A DNA stretch of 64,000 bases, taken from contig NZ_CP042344.1 in the NCBI RefSeq assembly GCF_007954405.1, positions 1,798,001 to 1,862,000 on the forward strand, in the 5' to 3' direction. Shown in pieces: positions 8,923 through 17,098 of this stretch; position 1 is the first letter of the stretch; each line of letters starts with the position of its first letter. A program made the translations under genes and the position numbers. Under the pieces are notes generated by a model. It saw nothing but the letters and a program-made list of their open reading frames with translations. It had not been told where the DNA came from and searched no databases. This stretch comes from Comamonas flocculans (GTDB taxonomy: Bacteria > Pseudomonadota > Gammaproteobacteria > Burkholderiales > Burkholderiaceae_C).

Positions 8923-8995
8923 CAACCTCATTCCCGCGGCCTTTTTCAGACTCGTTCGCCAAGAACATGGACCCGCGGCGGGCGGGAGCGCGTTC

Positions 8996-10606
8996 ATGAA
9001 ATCTTCGGTACGCGTCGCCTTCTCCGTGCTGGCTGCGGTCGGTGCACTCATGGGCTGCGGCGCGGGAAGCAGCGCCGATGGCGGCATCTCCGCCGACGTG
9101 CGCGCCGTGATGAACCAGCCGCGCTACGCGGGAGCCACCTGGGGCCTGCGCGTGGTGGATGCGAGCACGGGCGACGTCGTGCTGGACGAACGGCCCGATG
9201 AGGCGTTCTTCATCGGCTCGGTGCGCAAGCTCTTTTCGGTTGGCGAGCGGCTCGACCAGGTCGGCCCCGACCACCACGACGACACCCCCGTGCATGCGCA
9301 GGGCACGGTGGCGGACGGGGTGCTGCAGGGCAACCTGGTTCTGGTGGCGTCGGGCGATCTGACGATGGGCGGACGCACCAATCCGGACGGCTCGATCGCC
9401 ATCAGCGACTACGACCACAACGAGGCCAACAGCCTGGGCAATGCGGTGCAGACCCGCCCCGACCCCCTGGCGGGCTACCGGTCGCTGGCGGCGCAGGTCG
9501 CCCGCTCGGGCATCACCCGCGTCGCGGGCGACGTGGTCATCGACGACCGTCTGTTCCAGCCCTTCCCCTACCGCGGCGAGTTCGACCTGCGGCCGATCTT
9601 CGTCAATGACGACGTGATCGACCTGACGATCAACCCGACGCAGCCAGGGCAGCCGGCGGCGCTGGACTGGCGGCCGAAATCGGCGGCGCTGGGCGTCGGC
9701 AACGGGCTGCTGACGGGCGTGGCGGGCAGTGTTTTTTCGTTCGATCTGGCGCCGGAATTCCTGCCGTGCATCGGCGTGCCGGGCTGCGCCGCGCAGGTCT
9801 CGGGCACCATTCCCGTTGATTTCAAGCCGCAGTTCACGGGTGTCTTCCCGCTGACCCGGTCGATCCGCATCACCCGGCCGGACAACTATGCCCGCACGGT
9901 ATTCATCGAGGCGCTGCAAGCGGCCGGCGTGGCGGTGGATGCCCCAGCGGTCAAGGAAAACCCGGTGCAGCTGCTGCCGCCCCAGGGCGTGTACCCGGCC
10001 AGTTCCAGGGTGGCGCAGCTCGTGGGCATGCCCTATGCGGATTACGCCCGGCTCATCCTCAAGGTGAGCTACAACCTGGGCGCCGACACCAGCCTGCTGC
10101 TGTGGGGCAAGACGCAAGGCGTGGACAACATGGACGCGACGCTGGCCGTCGAACGCGGGCATCTGGCGCGCCACTACGGCGTGCCGGAAAGTGAATACGA
10201 ATTTTTCAACGGCAGCGGCGGCGGTGACACCAAGGCGCGCACGCGTGCGGTCACCACCTTCCTCGCGCGCATGCGCGAGAGCACCCATTTCGACACCTAT
10301 TTCGATGCGCTGCCCATCCTCGGCACGGACGGGTCGCTGGCCTTCGTGAGGGATTACGCTCCCGATCCGACGCTGGCCGGTGCCACGGGGCAGGTGCGCG
10401 CCAAGACCGGCACCAACGTCGAGGGCACGCAGGCGGGTCTGCTGGTGAAGGGCCAGGCTTTTGGCGGCTACATCCACGCCAGGAGCGGCCGCGAGCTGAT
10501 CTACACCGTGGTCGTCAACCATGCGCGGGCGGCGGACATCGATGGGGTGGCGCAGGTGTTCCAGGACGAGGGCCTGATTTCCGCCATGCTCTGGCGTGAC
10601 TATTGA
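8996..10606 (+). CDS. D-alanyl-D-alanine carboxypeptidase/endopeptidase, PBP4 type (S13), lipoprotein
   Basis: The 536-residue protein belongs to peptidase family S13. The three active-site motifs are present and ordered: SVRK with nucleophile Ser75 and Lys78, SYN at 358-360, and KTG at 470-472. GTDGSLA near 443 is also typical. The N-terminus has a lipobox ending at Cys21 (ALMGC), so the enzyme is probably anchored in the envelope and trims or cleaves peptidoglycan cross-links. It follows the large lipoprotein by 73 bp on the same strand and may be co-transcribed with it. It ends 15 bp before the convergent AraC gene. Confidence 0.88.
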   Translation: MKSSVRVAFSVLAAVGALMGCGAGSSADGGISADVRAVMNQPRYAGATWGLRVVDASTGDVVLDERPDEAFFIGSVRKLFSVGERLDQVGPDHHDDTPVHAQGTVADGVLQGNLVLVASGDLTMGGRTNPDGSIAISDYDHNEANSLGNAVQTRPDPLAGYRSLAAQVARSGITRVAGDVVIDDRLFQPFPYRGEFDLRPIFVNDDVIDLTINPTQPGQPAALDWRPKSAALGVGNGLLTGVAGSVFSFDLAPEFLPCIGVPGCAAQVSGTIPVDFKPQFTGVFPLTRSIRITRPDNYARTVFIEALQAAGVAVDAPAVKENPVQLLPPQGVYPASSRVAQLVGMPYADYARLILKVSYNLGADTSLLLWGKTQGVDNMDATLAVERGHLARHYGVPESEYEFFNGSGGGDTKARTRAVTTFLARMRESTHFDTYFDALPILGTDGSLAFVRDYAPDPTLAGATGQVRAKTGTNVEGTQAGLLVKGQAFGGYIHARSGRELIYTVVVNHARAADIDGVAQVFQDEGLISAMLWRDY

Positions 10607-10621
10607 CGAAGCCAGGCGGGT

Positions 10622-11647
10622 TCAGCGGGGCACCGACGCCCGCCGCGCCGCCTGCGCCCGCCGCGCCCATGCCGTGGGCGTGAGGCCAAAACGGGCCTTG
10701 AACACGCGGCTGAATTGGGATGGATCGGCAAACCCGCAACGCCAGGCCAGCGCCCCGAGGTGCACCCGTTGGCCTTCATCGAGCGCGGCTCGCGCGCGTT
10801 GCAGGCGCAGTTCGCGCAGCGCGCTCATGACGGTTTCATCGTGCTCGGCGAAGGCCGCATACAGGCGCGTGCGCGAGCAGCCCGTGCCGCGCGCGATGTC
10901 GTCGGCGTCCAGCCCCGGGCGGTGGGCCTGCTGCGCCATGAAATGCAGGGCCGCCGCGCGCCGCCCTGCCGCCAGGCTGTCCAAGGCATCGTCGGCGCTG
11001 TCGTCGCAGGCCTCCTGGCTGGCTGCCTGGTGCAGGGCCAGAAGCGCGAGCGCACGCGCGCCCACCAGCAGACCCGCGCATTCCTCGGGCGAAGAGGTCA
11101 AGGCCAGCCGCGCCAGCACGGCCAACTGGCTGCGCAGCGCAGGCGCCAGCGCGCCTTGGTCCAGCGGCACAATCAGGGGGCGGCGGCCGCCGCCCATGGC
11201 CGCCATGGCGTCGGCGCGCGGCAAGGCCAGGTAAAGCTCGCGCGAGGGGCCGTTCCAGTCGTAGCGCGCGGGGCGCGTCACGTCATACAAGGCCAGCGAG
11301 CCCGGCGCAATGCGCTGGCGGTGGTCCCTGGCATCGCACACCCGTACCGTGCCGGCCACGATGAAGGTCATGACCGTCATCCCCGCGCATGCCGGATGGT
11401 GACGCGGGTCGGCCAACGTGGCGTAGTCGCTGGAACGCGCGGCGCCAAAGTCGCATTGGCCGTCGCGCAGGGTGGTCAGCTCGGCGTTCAGCGTGCTGCC
11501 AGAGCGCGGCGGCTGCAGATCGACCAGTCGATGCGCGCGGGTGCGCCAGGCCTCAAAACGCAGTCGCGGCTCGATCTCGTCGGTGGACAGATGCTCCAGC
11601 GTGCAGGTGCGCCGAGGCGTGTCGGGAATGGGCGTGTGCCTGACCAT
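10622..11647 (-). CDS. AraC family transcriptional regulator
   Basis: The 341-residue protein has an N-terminal AraC-binding-like (pfam14525-type) beta domain (residues about 40-200) and a C-terminal double helix-turn-helix. The latter contains IARGTGCSRTRLYAAF and LAWRCGFADPSQFSRVFKAR, followed by GLTPTAWARR, the usual AraC end. The ATG at 11647 is supported by GAAGGGG about 8 bp upstream; an upstream in-frame extension of 20 codons is less likely. The target and inducer are unknown. The convergent PBP4 gene and the downstream end of thiL are the nearest candidates for linked genes. Confidence 0.9.
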   Translation of the reverse strand: MVRHTPIPDTPRRTCTLEHLSTDEIEPRLRFEAWRTRAHRLVDLQPPRSGSTLNAELTTLRDGQCDFGAARSSDYATLADPRHHPACAGMTVMTFIVAGTVRVCDARDHRQRIAPGSLALYDVTRPARYDWNGPSRELYLALPRADAMAAMGGGRRPLIVPLDQGALAPALRSQLAVLARLALTSSPEECAGLLVGARALALLALHQAASQEACDDSADDALDSLAAGRRAAALHFMAQQAHRPGLDADDIARGTGCSRTRLYAAFAEHDETVMSALRELRLQRARAALDEGQRVHLGALAWRCGFADPSQFSRVFKARFGLTPTAWARRAQAARRASVPR

Positions 11648-11759
11648 GAGAACCCCTTCGTCAAGCGTGGCAGCCCTGCCGCCGCGCTTGGCAAAAGTGT
11701 TACACATCTGTGGGGAAATTGCAGCGGCCCGGTGGCCGCCGCGCCCCGCCGCATCGCAC

Positions 11760-12755
11760 TCAGGCGAAATGATCGAACGATGCGAAATCGCCTTGCAGTG
11801 GCTGGCCGCCGCCGTCGACCAGACGCAGGCCCGGTGCGGCGTCGATGCGGCCGATGCGCGTCACGCGCGTGCGGCTTCGCGCGCCAGCGGCGTGCACCGC
11901 ATCCAGGCGCGCGGGCGGCGTGGTGAACACCAGCTCGTAGTCATCGCCCCCGGCCAGCACGCAGCGCTGGCGCTGCGCTTCGGAAAGCGCCAGGGTTTTC
12001 AGTTCAAATACGGCATCAGGGCTTTGCTGACAAGTGTTGGCAGCTATCAAATGTGAAGTTTTATCGGCAGCGATCGTGGCGCCCACCTGCGAGGCGTTGA
12101 GCACGTGCACCAAGTCGCCCAGCAGTCCGTCGCTGACGTCGATCGCGCTCGTCGCCAGACCCCGCAGCTCCAGTCCGAGGGCCACGCGCGGCGTCGGGCG
12201 CTCAAGTCGTGCGCGCACGGCGGCGAGCACGGCGCTCGGCAACGGCCATTCGCCGCGCAGCGCGCCCAGCGCCAGGCGCGCCTGGCCGGGTGCGCCGCTC
12301 ACCCAGAGGTCGTCGCCGGCGCGGGCGCCGCTGCGCAACAGCGCGTCGCCCCGGGGCAGTTCGCCGAAGACGGTGATGCAGATGTTCAAGGGGCCCCGGG
12401 TGGTGTCGCCGCCGATCAGCTCGCAGCCGTGCGCATCCGCCAGGGCGAACAGGCCGCGCGCGAATGCGGCCAGCCAGGCCTCGTGCGCCTGCGGCAGCGC
12501 CAGTGCCAGCGTGAAGGCCAGCGGCCGCGCGCCGCAGGCGGCCAGGTCCGACAGGTTCACGGCCAGCGCCTTGTGCCCGAGCCGCTCGGGGTCAGTGCCC
12601 GGCAGGAAGTGCCGGCCTTCGAGCAGCATGTCGCTGGAGATGGCCAGCTGCATGCCCGGCGCGGGCGAGAGCAGCGCGCAGTCGTCGCCCACGCCCAGCG
12701 CCGCGCGCCGCACGGGGCGGGTGAAATGGCGGTGGATCAGCTCGAATTCGCCCAT
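11760..12755 (-). CDS. thiL: Thiamine-monophosphate kinase
   Basis: The 331-residue protein opens MGEFELIHRHFTRP and contains GVGDDCALL, AVNLSDLAACGARP, ELIGGDTTRGPLNI and AIDVSDGLLGDL, all conserved metal/ATP-binding elements of ThiL. Near the C-terminus is AGGDDYELVFT. It phosphorylates thiamine monophosphate to thiamine pyrophosphate, the last step of the pathway. Residues about 233-252 (SHLIAANTCQQSPDAVFEL) are encoded by a copy of the short interspersed repeat and form an insertion in the variable segment before the GGDDYEL motif. The rest of the enzyme looks intact. It starts 8 bp downstream of the YbdK-type ligase gene and probably belongs to that leftward operon. Confidence 0.95.
   Translation of the reverse strand: MGEFELIHRHFTRPVRRAALGVGDDCALLSPAPGMQLAISSDMLLEGRHFLPGTDPERLGHKALAVNLSDLAACGARPLAFTLALALPQAHEAWLAAFARGLFALADAHGCELIGGDTTRGPLNICITVFGELPRGDALLRSGARAGDDLWVSGAPGQARLALGALRGEWPLPSAVLAAVRARLERPTPRVALGLELRGLATSAIDVSDGLLGDLVHVLNASQVGATIAADKTSHLIAANTCQQSPDAVFELKTLALSEAQRQRCVLAGGDDYELVFTTPPARLDAVHAAGARSRTRVTRIGRIDAAPGLRLVDGGGQPLQGDFASFDHFA
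12001..12058. repeat. Short interspersed repeat, copy C, inside thiL
   Basis: Aligned with copy A this keeps CAGCTATCAAA, the AAGTG/CAAG central pairing region and the TTCAAAT end. It is in frame within thiL and encodes about 20 residues just ahead of the conserved GGDDYEL motif. Confidence 0.6.
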
Positions 12756-12763
12756 GGCAGGCC

Positions 12764-13879
12764 TCAGCCGCGAAAGCGCAGCGCCGCCCGGCGCGTCACC
12801 TCGGCCAGCAGCTGCTCGCGCCCCATCAGCTCGCGCAGCCAGCGCGCGTCGTTTTGCCCGTCCAGGGTCTCCGCGCGCAGCAGCTGCAGCGCGCTGGTGG
12901 CGCCGTGTGCCTCGCCGAAGGGCGCGATGCGGTCCATGGTGCGCAGGATGTGCTCGCGCAGCGGCAGGTGTTCGCCGCTCACCGGGTCCACGTACTCGCC
13001 TTCCAGCCCGAAGCGGCAGGCCTGGAAGCGGTTGTAGGTGTAGACGAGGTAGTCGTCCTCCTGCGGCGTGAAGGGCTGCTCGGCGAGGAACCAGGCCGCG
13101 AGCGACTGCACGTAGCCGGCCAGCGCCGCCGCGCGCTCTATGGTCAGCGGCGTGTCGAAGACGCGGATCTCCACCGTGCCGAAACCCGGCTTGGGCCGGA
13201 TGTCCCAGTAGAAATCCTTCATGCTCTTGACCACGCCGGTGCCGGTCATCTTGTCGAAGTACTGCTCGAACTCGGCCCAGGTGAGCACGCAGGGCGCGCG
13301 CCCCGAGAGCGGAAACGCGAACACCGAATTGAGCCGCGCCGAGTCGAACTGGGTGTCGTGCGCCTGCACGTAGGGGCTGGAGGCCGACAGCGCGATGAAA
13401 TGCGGGATGTAGCGGCTCAGGCGGTGCAGCATCAGGAGCGCCGCGTCGGCGTCGGGGCAGCCCACGTGCACGTGCTGGCCGAAGATGGTGAACTGCTTGG
13501 ACAGGTAGCCGTACAGCTGTGACAGCTCGTGAAAGCGCGGTTTGTCGTAGATGCGCCGTTCGTGCCACTGCTGGAAGGGATGCGTGCCGCCGCCGAGCAC
13601 CGCGATGTTGAGCTTGTCGGCGCTACGCACCAGCGCGTCGCGGATCGGGGTGAGCTGGCTCAGCACCTCGCTGCTGGAGCGGCAGATGTCGGTGGAGACC
13701 TCGATCATGCCGCTGGTCATCTCCGGCACCACGGAGCCCGGCAGCGGCGTCTTCTTCATCAGGCGCAGCATGTCCTCGGCATAGGGCGCGAGGTCGTAGT
13801 CGTGGGTGTTGACGAGCTGCAGCTCCAGCTCCACGCCCAGCGTCAGCGCTTCGGAGTCGTGAAAGGCTTCCAGGCTCAT
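12764..13879 (-). CDS. Carboxylate-amine ligase, YbdK/GCS2 family (glutamate-cysteine ligase-like)
   Basis: This encodes 371 residues starting [32 protein letters not shown] and HVHVGCPD are hallmark segments of GCS2-family carboxylate-amine ligases such as E. coli YbdK, which has weak glutamate-cysteine ligase activity. [18 protein letters not shown] and [12 protein letters not shown] also fit. Length is normal (about 370). The true substrate is not established for the family. The ATG overlaps the stop of the antiporter gene (ATGA), so the two are translationally coupled, with thiL following 8 bp later. Confidence 0.92.
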   Translation of the reverse strand: MSLEAFHDSEALTLGVELELQLVNTHDYDLAPYAEDMLRLMKKTPLPGSVVPEMTSGMIEVSTDICRSSSEVLSQLTPIRDALVRSADKLNIAVLGGGTHPFQQWHERRIYDKPRFHELSQLYGYLSKQFTIFGQHVHVGCPDADAALLMLHRLSRYIPHFIALSASSPYVQAHDTQFDSARLNSVFAFPLSGRAPCVLTWAEFEQYFDKMTGTGVVKSMKDFYWDIRPKPGFGTVEIRVFDTPLTIERAAALAGYVQSLAAWFLAEQPFTPQEDDYLVYTYNRFQACRFGLEGEYVDPVSGEHLPLREHILRTMDRIAPFGEAHGATSALQLLRAETLDGQNDARWLRELMGREQLLAEVTRRAALRFRG

Positions 13880-15138
13880 GGCTGCTCCTTGACCTGTTCG
13901 GCCGCCCGCGCGCGCATCTGGTGCGCCAGCGGCCGGATGCTCTCGCCCGCGCCAAAGAGCGCAAAGGTGGCAATGACCGCACCCAGCAGCTCCATCAGCA
14001 GGATGGCGGGCAGCGCCACCTGCGCAACCAGCGCGCCGGTTTCGGGCGCCGCGGAGGCAAAGCCCGTGGCCACGAGCAGCGCCACGCCCGCCATCGGCGC
14101 CATGGCCGCGCTGGTCCACAGCGCCTGGCGCCAGCTCGCGCCGCTGCCGGTGTTGCCCAGGCCCACGCCCACCGCCTTGGCCAGCAGCCGCGCCAGGACC
14201 AGCGCGATCACGCTCGCCGCAACGCCCACGTTCCAGGGAGTCTGTGCGGCCACGGTGGAAACCAGCACGAACATCGCGATCGCCAGCATGGTCGAAGCCG
14301 AACTCGCCTGGCGCGGCCAGGCCCAGGGGCGCGGGTAGAAGTGCTTGAGCAGCATGCCCGCCAGCAGCGCCGCCAGCGGCGCCGAGCCGCCCACGCGCGC
14401 CGCCAGCGCGGTGGTGGCGGCAATCAGTGCCAGCACCACGATGGCCGTGTTTTCGCTCAGCGGGCTCATCACCCGCAGCGCCGCGCGCAGCGCCAGCGCC
14501 AGCACCGCGCCGATCAGCACCGAAGCGCCGAGCACAGCCAGCACCGCCTCGGCCACCGCGCCCGCGCCGGCTTCGGGGCGCCCCAGCCATTGCGCCTGCG
14601 CCGCACCCAGGCCCAGCACGTACAGCGTGGACAGCGTGGACAGCACGATGGCGCGCTCGGTCACCGCCCCGGCCGCGCGCGAATCGGTGACCACGCGCAT
14701 CAGGATCGTGGGCGAGGCGGCCACCGCCACCAGCGCCAGCGGCCCCGCCGCCTGCTCGGGCACCTTGAGCCAGAGCATCAGTGCATAGACCGCACCCCAG
14801 GTCAGTGCCGATTCGGCCAGGCTCTGCACCAGCACCATGGGGTTGTGGCGCAGCCAGCGCAGCGGCAGGCGCCCGCCGCATTCGAACAGCACCACCGCCA
14901 CCGCCAGCTCCACCACGAACAGGCCCGTGCCCTGCAGCGGCCAGGCGCTGCCATCAAAGCCCAGCAGCCCGGCGATCGAACCCACCAGCGCATAGCCCAC
15001 CACCTTGGGCAGGCCGATGCGCCGCTGCACCAGATAGCCCGCCGCCGCGGCCAGCGCCAGCAGCAGGGCCCACTGCACCGTGGCCAGCCCGGTTGCGGCG
15101 GGCAGCCACTGCGCCCACCATTCTCTCCATCCAACCAT
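13876..15138 (-). CDS. CPA2-type (Kef-like) cation:proton antiporter
   Basis: The 420-residue membrane protein has roughly twelve hydrophobic segments and fits the sodium/hydrogen exchanger domain of the CPA2/KefB family: [19 protein letters not shown] early, [11 protein letters not shown], then [20 protein letters not shown]. There is no C-terminal TrkA-N regulatory domain, so it is the short form. It likely exchanges K+ or Na+ for protons across the inner membrane. The ATG at 15138 has AAGGA upstream; an in-frame extension would run into the divergent rpe region. It is coupled by a 4-bp overlap to the ligase gene downstream. Confidence 0.87.
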   Translation of the reverse strand: MVGWREWWAQWLPAATGLATVQWALLLALAAAAGYLVQRRIGLPKVVGYALVGSIAGLLGFDGSAWPLQGTGLFVVELAVAVVLFECGGRLPLRWLRHNPMVLVQSLAESALTWGAVYALMLWLKVPEQAAGPLALVAVAASPTILMRVVTDSRAAGAVTERAIVLSTLSTLYVLGLGAAQAQWLGRPEAGAGAVAEAVLAVLGASVLIGAVLALALRAALRVMSPLSENTAIVVLALIAATTALAARVGGSAPLAALLAGMLLKHFYPRPWAWPRQASSASTMLAIAMFVLVSTVAAQTPWNVGVAASVIALVLARLLAKAVGVGLGNTGSGASWRQALWTSAAMAPMAGVALLVATGFASAAPETGALVAQVALPAILLMELLGAVIATFALFGAGESIRPLAHQMRARAAEQVKEQP

Positions 15139-15202
15139 CGTTTGTCCTTGTTCTGGCGGGGCCAGTCGTACTGCGGGCGGCGGCGCTGCGACAATCGCCG
15201 CC

Positions 15203-15886
15203 ATGAATCCCGTCTACCGCATTGCCCCGTCCATCCTCTCGGCCGACTTCACCCGTCTGGGCGAAGAAGTACGCAGCGTCATCGCCGCCGGCGCCGACTG
15301 GATCCATTTTGACGTGATGGACAACCATTACGTGCCCAACCTCAGCTTCGGCCCCATGGTGTGCCAGGCGCTCAGGCCCCACGCACGGCGCAGCGACGGC
15401 AGCGCCGTGCCGATCGACGTGCACCTGATGGTACAGCCGGTGGACGCGCTGGCCGTCGCCTTTGCCGGCGCCGGTGCCGATCTGATCAGCTTTCACCCCG
15501 AGGCCAGCGCCCACGTGCACCGCAGCGTGCAGGCCATCAAGGCCGCGGGCTGCAAGGCGGGACTGGCCTTCAACCCGGCCACCGGCCTGGACGTGCTGGA
15601 CTGGGTGATCGAGGACATCGACCTCGTGCTCATCATGAGCGTGAATCCGGGATTTGGCGGCCAGTCCTTTATTGATAGCGCCTTGCGCAAGGTGCAAGAG
15701 GCGCGCAAGCGGATTGATGCCTCAGGACGGGACATCCGCCTGGAGGTCGATGGCGGCATCAAGGCGGCCAACATCCGCGCCGTCGCGGATGCGGGCGCCG
15801 ACACCTTCGTGGCCGGCAGCGCGATCTTCGGCCAGCCCGACTACGCCGCCGTGATAGGCGCGATGCGTGCCCGCCTTACTTCGTGA
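15203..15886 (+). CDS. rpe: Ribulose-phosphate 3-epimerase
   Basis: The 227-residue TIM-barrel enzyme opens [18 protein letters not shown]. It contains [19 protein letters not shown] (metal-binding His and Asp), [21 protein letters not shown] and [12 protein letters not shown], the full set of family motifs. It interconverts ribulose-5-phosphate and xylulose-5-phosphate. The start codon at 15203 is 65 bp from the divergent antiporter start. Its last 11 bases overlap the end of the convergent small secreted-protein gene. The usual partner gph is downstream but separated by that convergent gene. Confidence 0.97.
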   Translation: MNPVYRIAPSILSADFTRLGEEVRSVIAAGADWIHFDVMDNHYVPNLSFGPMVCQALRPHARRSDGSAVPIDVHLMVQPVDALAVAFAGAGADLISFHPEASAHVHRSVQAIKAAGCKAGLAFNPATGLDVLDWVIEDIDLVLIMSVNPGFGGQSFIDSALRKVQEARKRIDASGRDIRLEVDGGIKAANIRAVADAGADTFVAGSAIFGQPDYAAVIGAMRARLTS

Positions 15887-16232
15887 TGGTGTAGGTGGTG
15901 GTTTCCTCGCGCAGCAGCCCGCCGCCGTCCACGGAGCCGCTGAGCCGCGCCGACGGGCCCATGCGCTTTTCGCAATCCGCGCGGTCCTGCGCGTTCTTGA
16001 ACACCGAGCAGCGCGCCATGGCGTTGCGCTCGTAGGTGGCCGCATCCTCGCTGGTCAACTGGCCCCGGCGTGCGGCCTGGGCGGCGGCCCCGACCTCGCG
16101 CACGCAGGCGGCGTGGCTGACCTGGGTGCTGTCGGCGCACTGCTGGGCCGCGCTCGGGCCGGCAGCCTGGGCCTGTGCGCCCCAGACCAGCAGGGCGCTA
16201 CCGACAAAAACCGAAAGACGAAAATTGCGCAT
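15876..16232 (-). CDS. Small secreted protein of unknown function
   Basis: This encodes 118 residues with a signal peptide ([19 protein letters not shown], cleaved near AQA). The mature part is Ala-rich with four cysteines, in [12 protein letters not shown] and [13 protein letters not shown], a spacing that suggests two disulphides. GGAG 7 bp upstream supports the ATG. I recognise no named family; similar short Cys-containing secreted proteins occur near rpe/gph in comamonads. It is convergent with rpe, overlapping by 11 bp, and diverges from gph. Confidence 0.75.
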   Translation of the reverse strand: MRNFRLSVFVGSALLVWGAQAQAAGPSAAQQCADSTQVSHAACVREVGAAAQAARRGQLTSEDAATYERNAMARCSVFKNAQDRADCEKRMGPSARLSGSVDGGGLLREETTTYTITK

Positions 16233-16316
16233 GTTCAAACTCCTTCTAGTGCTCCGGAACCAGTTCCGGCCGGATGAATGCATTGGATGCCTCGCCGGCA
16301 ATCGGGGTGCCGCAGC

Positions 16317-17054
16317 ATGTCAACGAACGTAACCGCCCCGACGGGCGCGGCGCTGCCTGCGCCCCGGATCTCCCTTGCCACCGTGGACGCGGTGATGCTG
16401 GACCTCGACGGCACCCTGGTCGACACGCTGGGCGACTTTGCCCTGGCCCTCGGCCACACGCTGGCCGAGCTGGAACTTCCCGCCATGCCCGCGGACGAAA
16501 TCGCGCTGCGCGTGGGAAAGGGCTCGGAACATCTGTTGCAATCGGTATTGCTCTGGGCCTGCAGCCGCGCCGGGCACGTCGACGCCGCAGCGCGCGCCCA
16601 GGCGCTCTACGCCCGGGCCCATTTACGCTACCAGCACCACTACGGCATTGTCAACGGCAGCCGCGCGACGCTCTATCCGGGCGTGCAGCAGGGCCTGGCG
16701 GGGCTGCGCCGCCGCGGCCTGCGCCTGGTCTGCCTGACCAACAAGCCGCGCGTGCATGCCCTGGCGCTGCTTGCGGCCAAGGGCTTGCAGGCGTCGTTCG
16801 AGGCGGTGTTCGGCGGCGACAGTTTCGCGCGCAAGAAGCCCGACCCGCTGCCGCTGCTCGAGACCTGCGCATGGCTGGGCACCCTGCCTGGGCGCACGCT
16901 CATGGTGGGGGATTCGCGCAACGACGCCCAGGCCGCGCGGGCCGCGGGCTGCCCGGTGGTACTGCTCGGCTACGGCTACAACCACGGCCGGCCGGTGCGC
17001 GAGGTGCCGGCCGACGGCTACCTCGATTCGCTCACGCAGTTGCTTGGCCCATAG
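16317..17054 (+). CDS. gph: Phosphoglycolate phosphatase
   Basis: The 245-residue HAD-superfamily hydrolase has motif I at DLDGTLVD (nucleophile Asp29, general acid Asp31). LTNKPR is motif II, KKPDPLPL is motif III and VGDSRNDAQAARAAG is motif IV. The cap is the helical subclass IA type expected for Gph. It dephosphorylates 2-phosphoglycolate arising from DNA repair and metabolism. The start is uncertain: an ATG at 16278 would add 13 residues, and neither has a strong ribosome site. In relatives trpE follows closely, but here a 6-kb secretion locus intervenes. Confidence 0.92.
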   Translation: MSTNVTAPTGAALPAPRISLATVDAVMLDLDGTLVDTLGDFALALGHTLAELELPAMPADEIALRVGKGSEHLLQSVLLWACSRAGHVDAAARAQALYARAHLRYQHHYGIVNGSRATLYPGVQQGLAGLRRRGLRLVCLTNKPRVHALALLAAKGLQASFEAVFGGDSFARKKPDPLPLLETCAWLGTLPGRTLMVGDSRNDAQAARAAGCPVVLLGYGYNHGRPVREVPADGYLDSLTQLLGP

Positions 17055-17098
17055 GCACGCCGGCGCCCGCCGCAGCTGCGCGGGCCGTGCGCCGAGAC

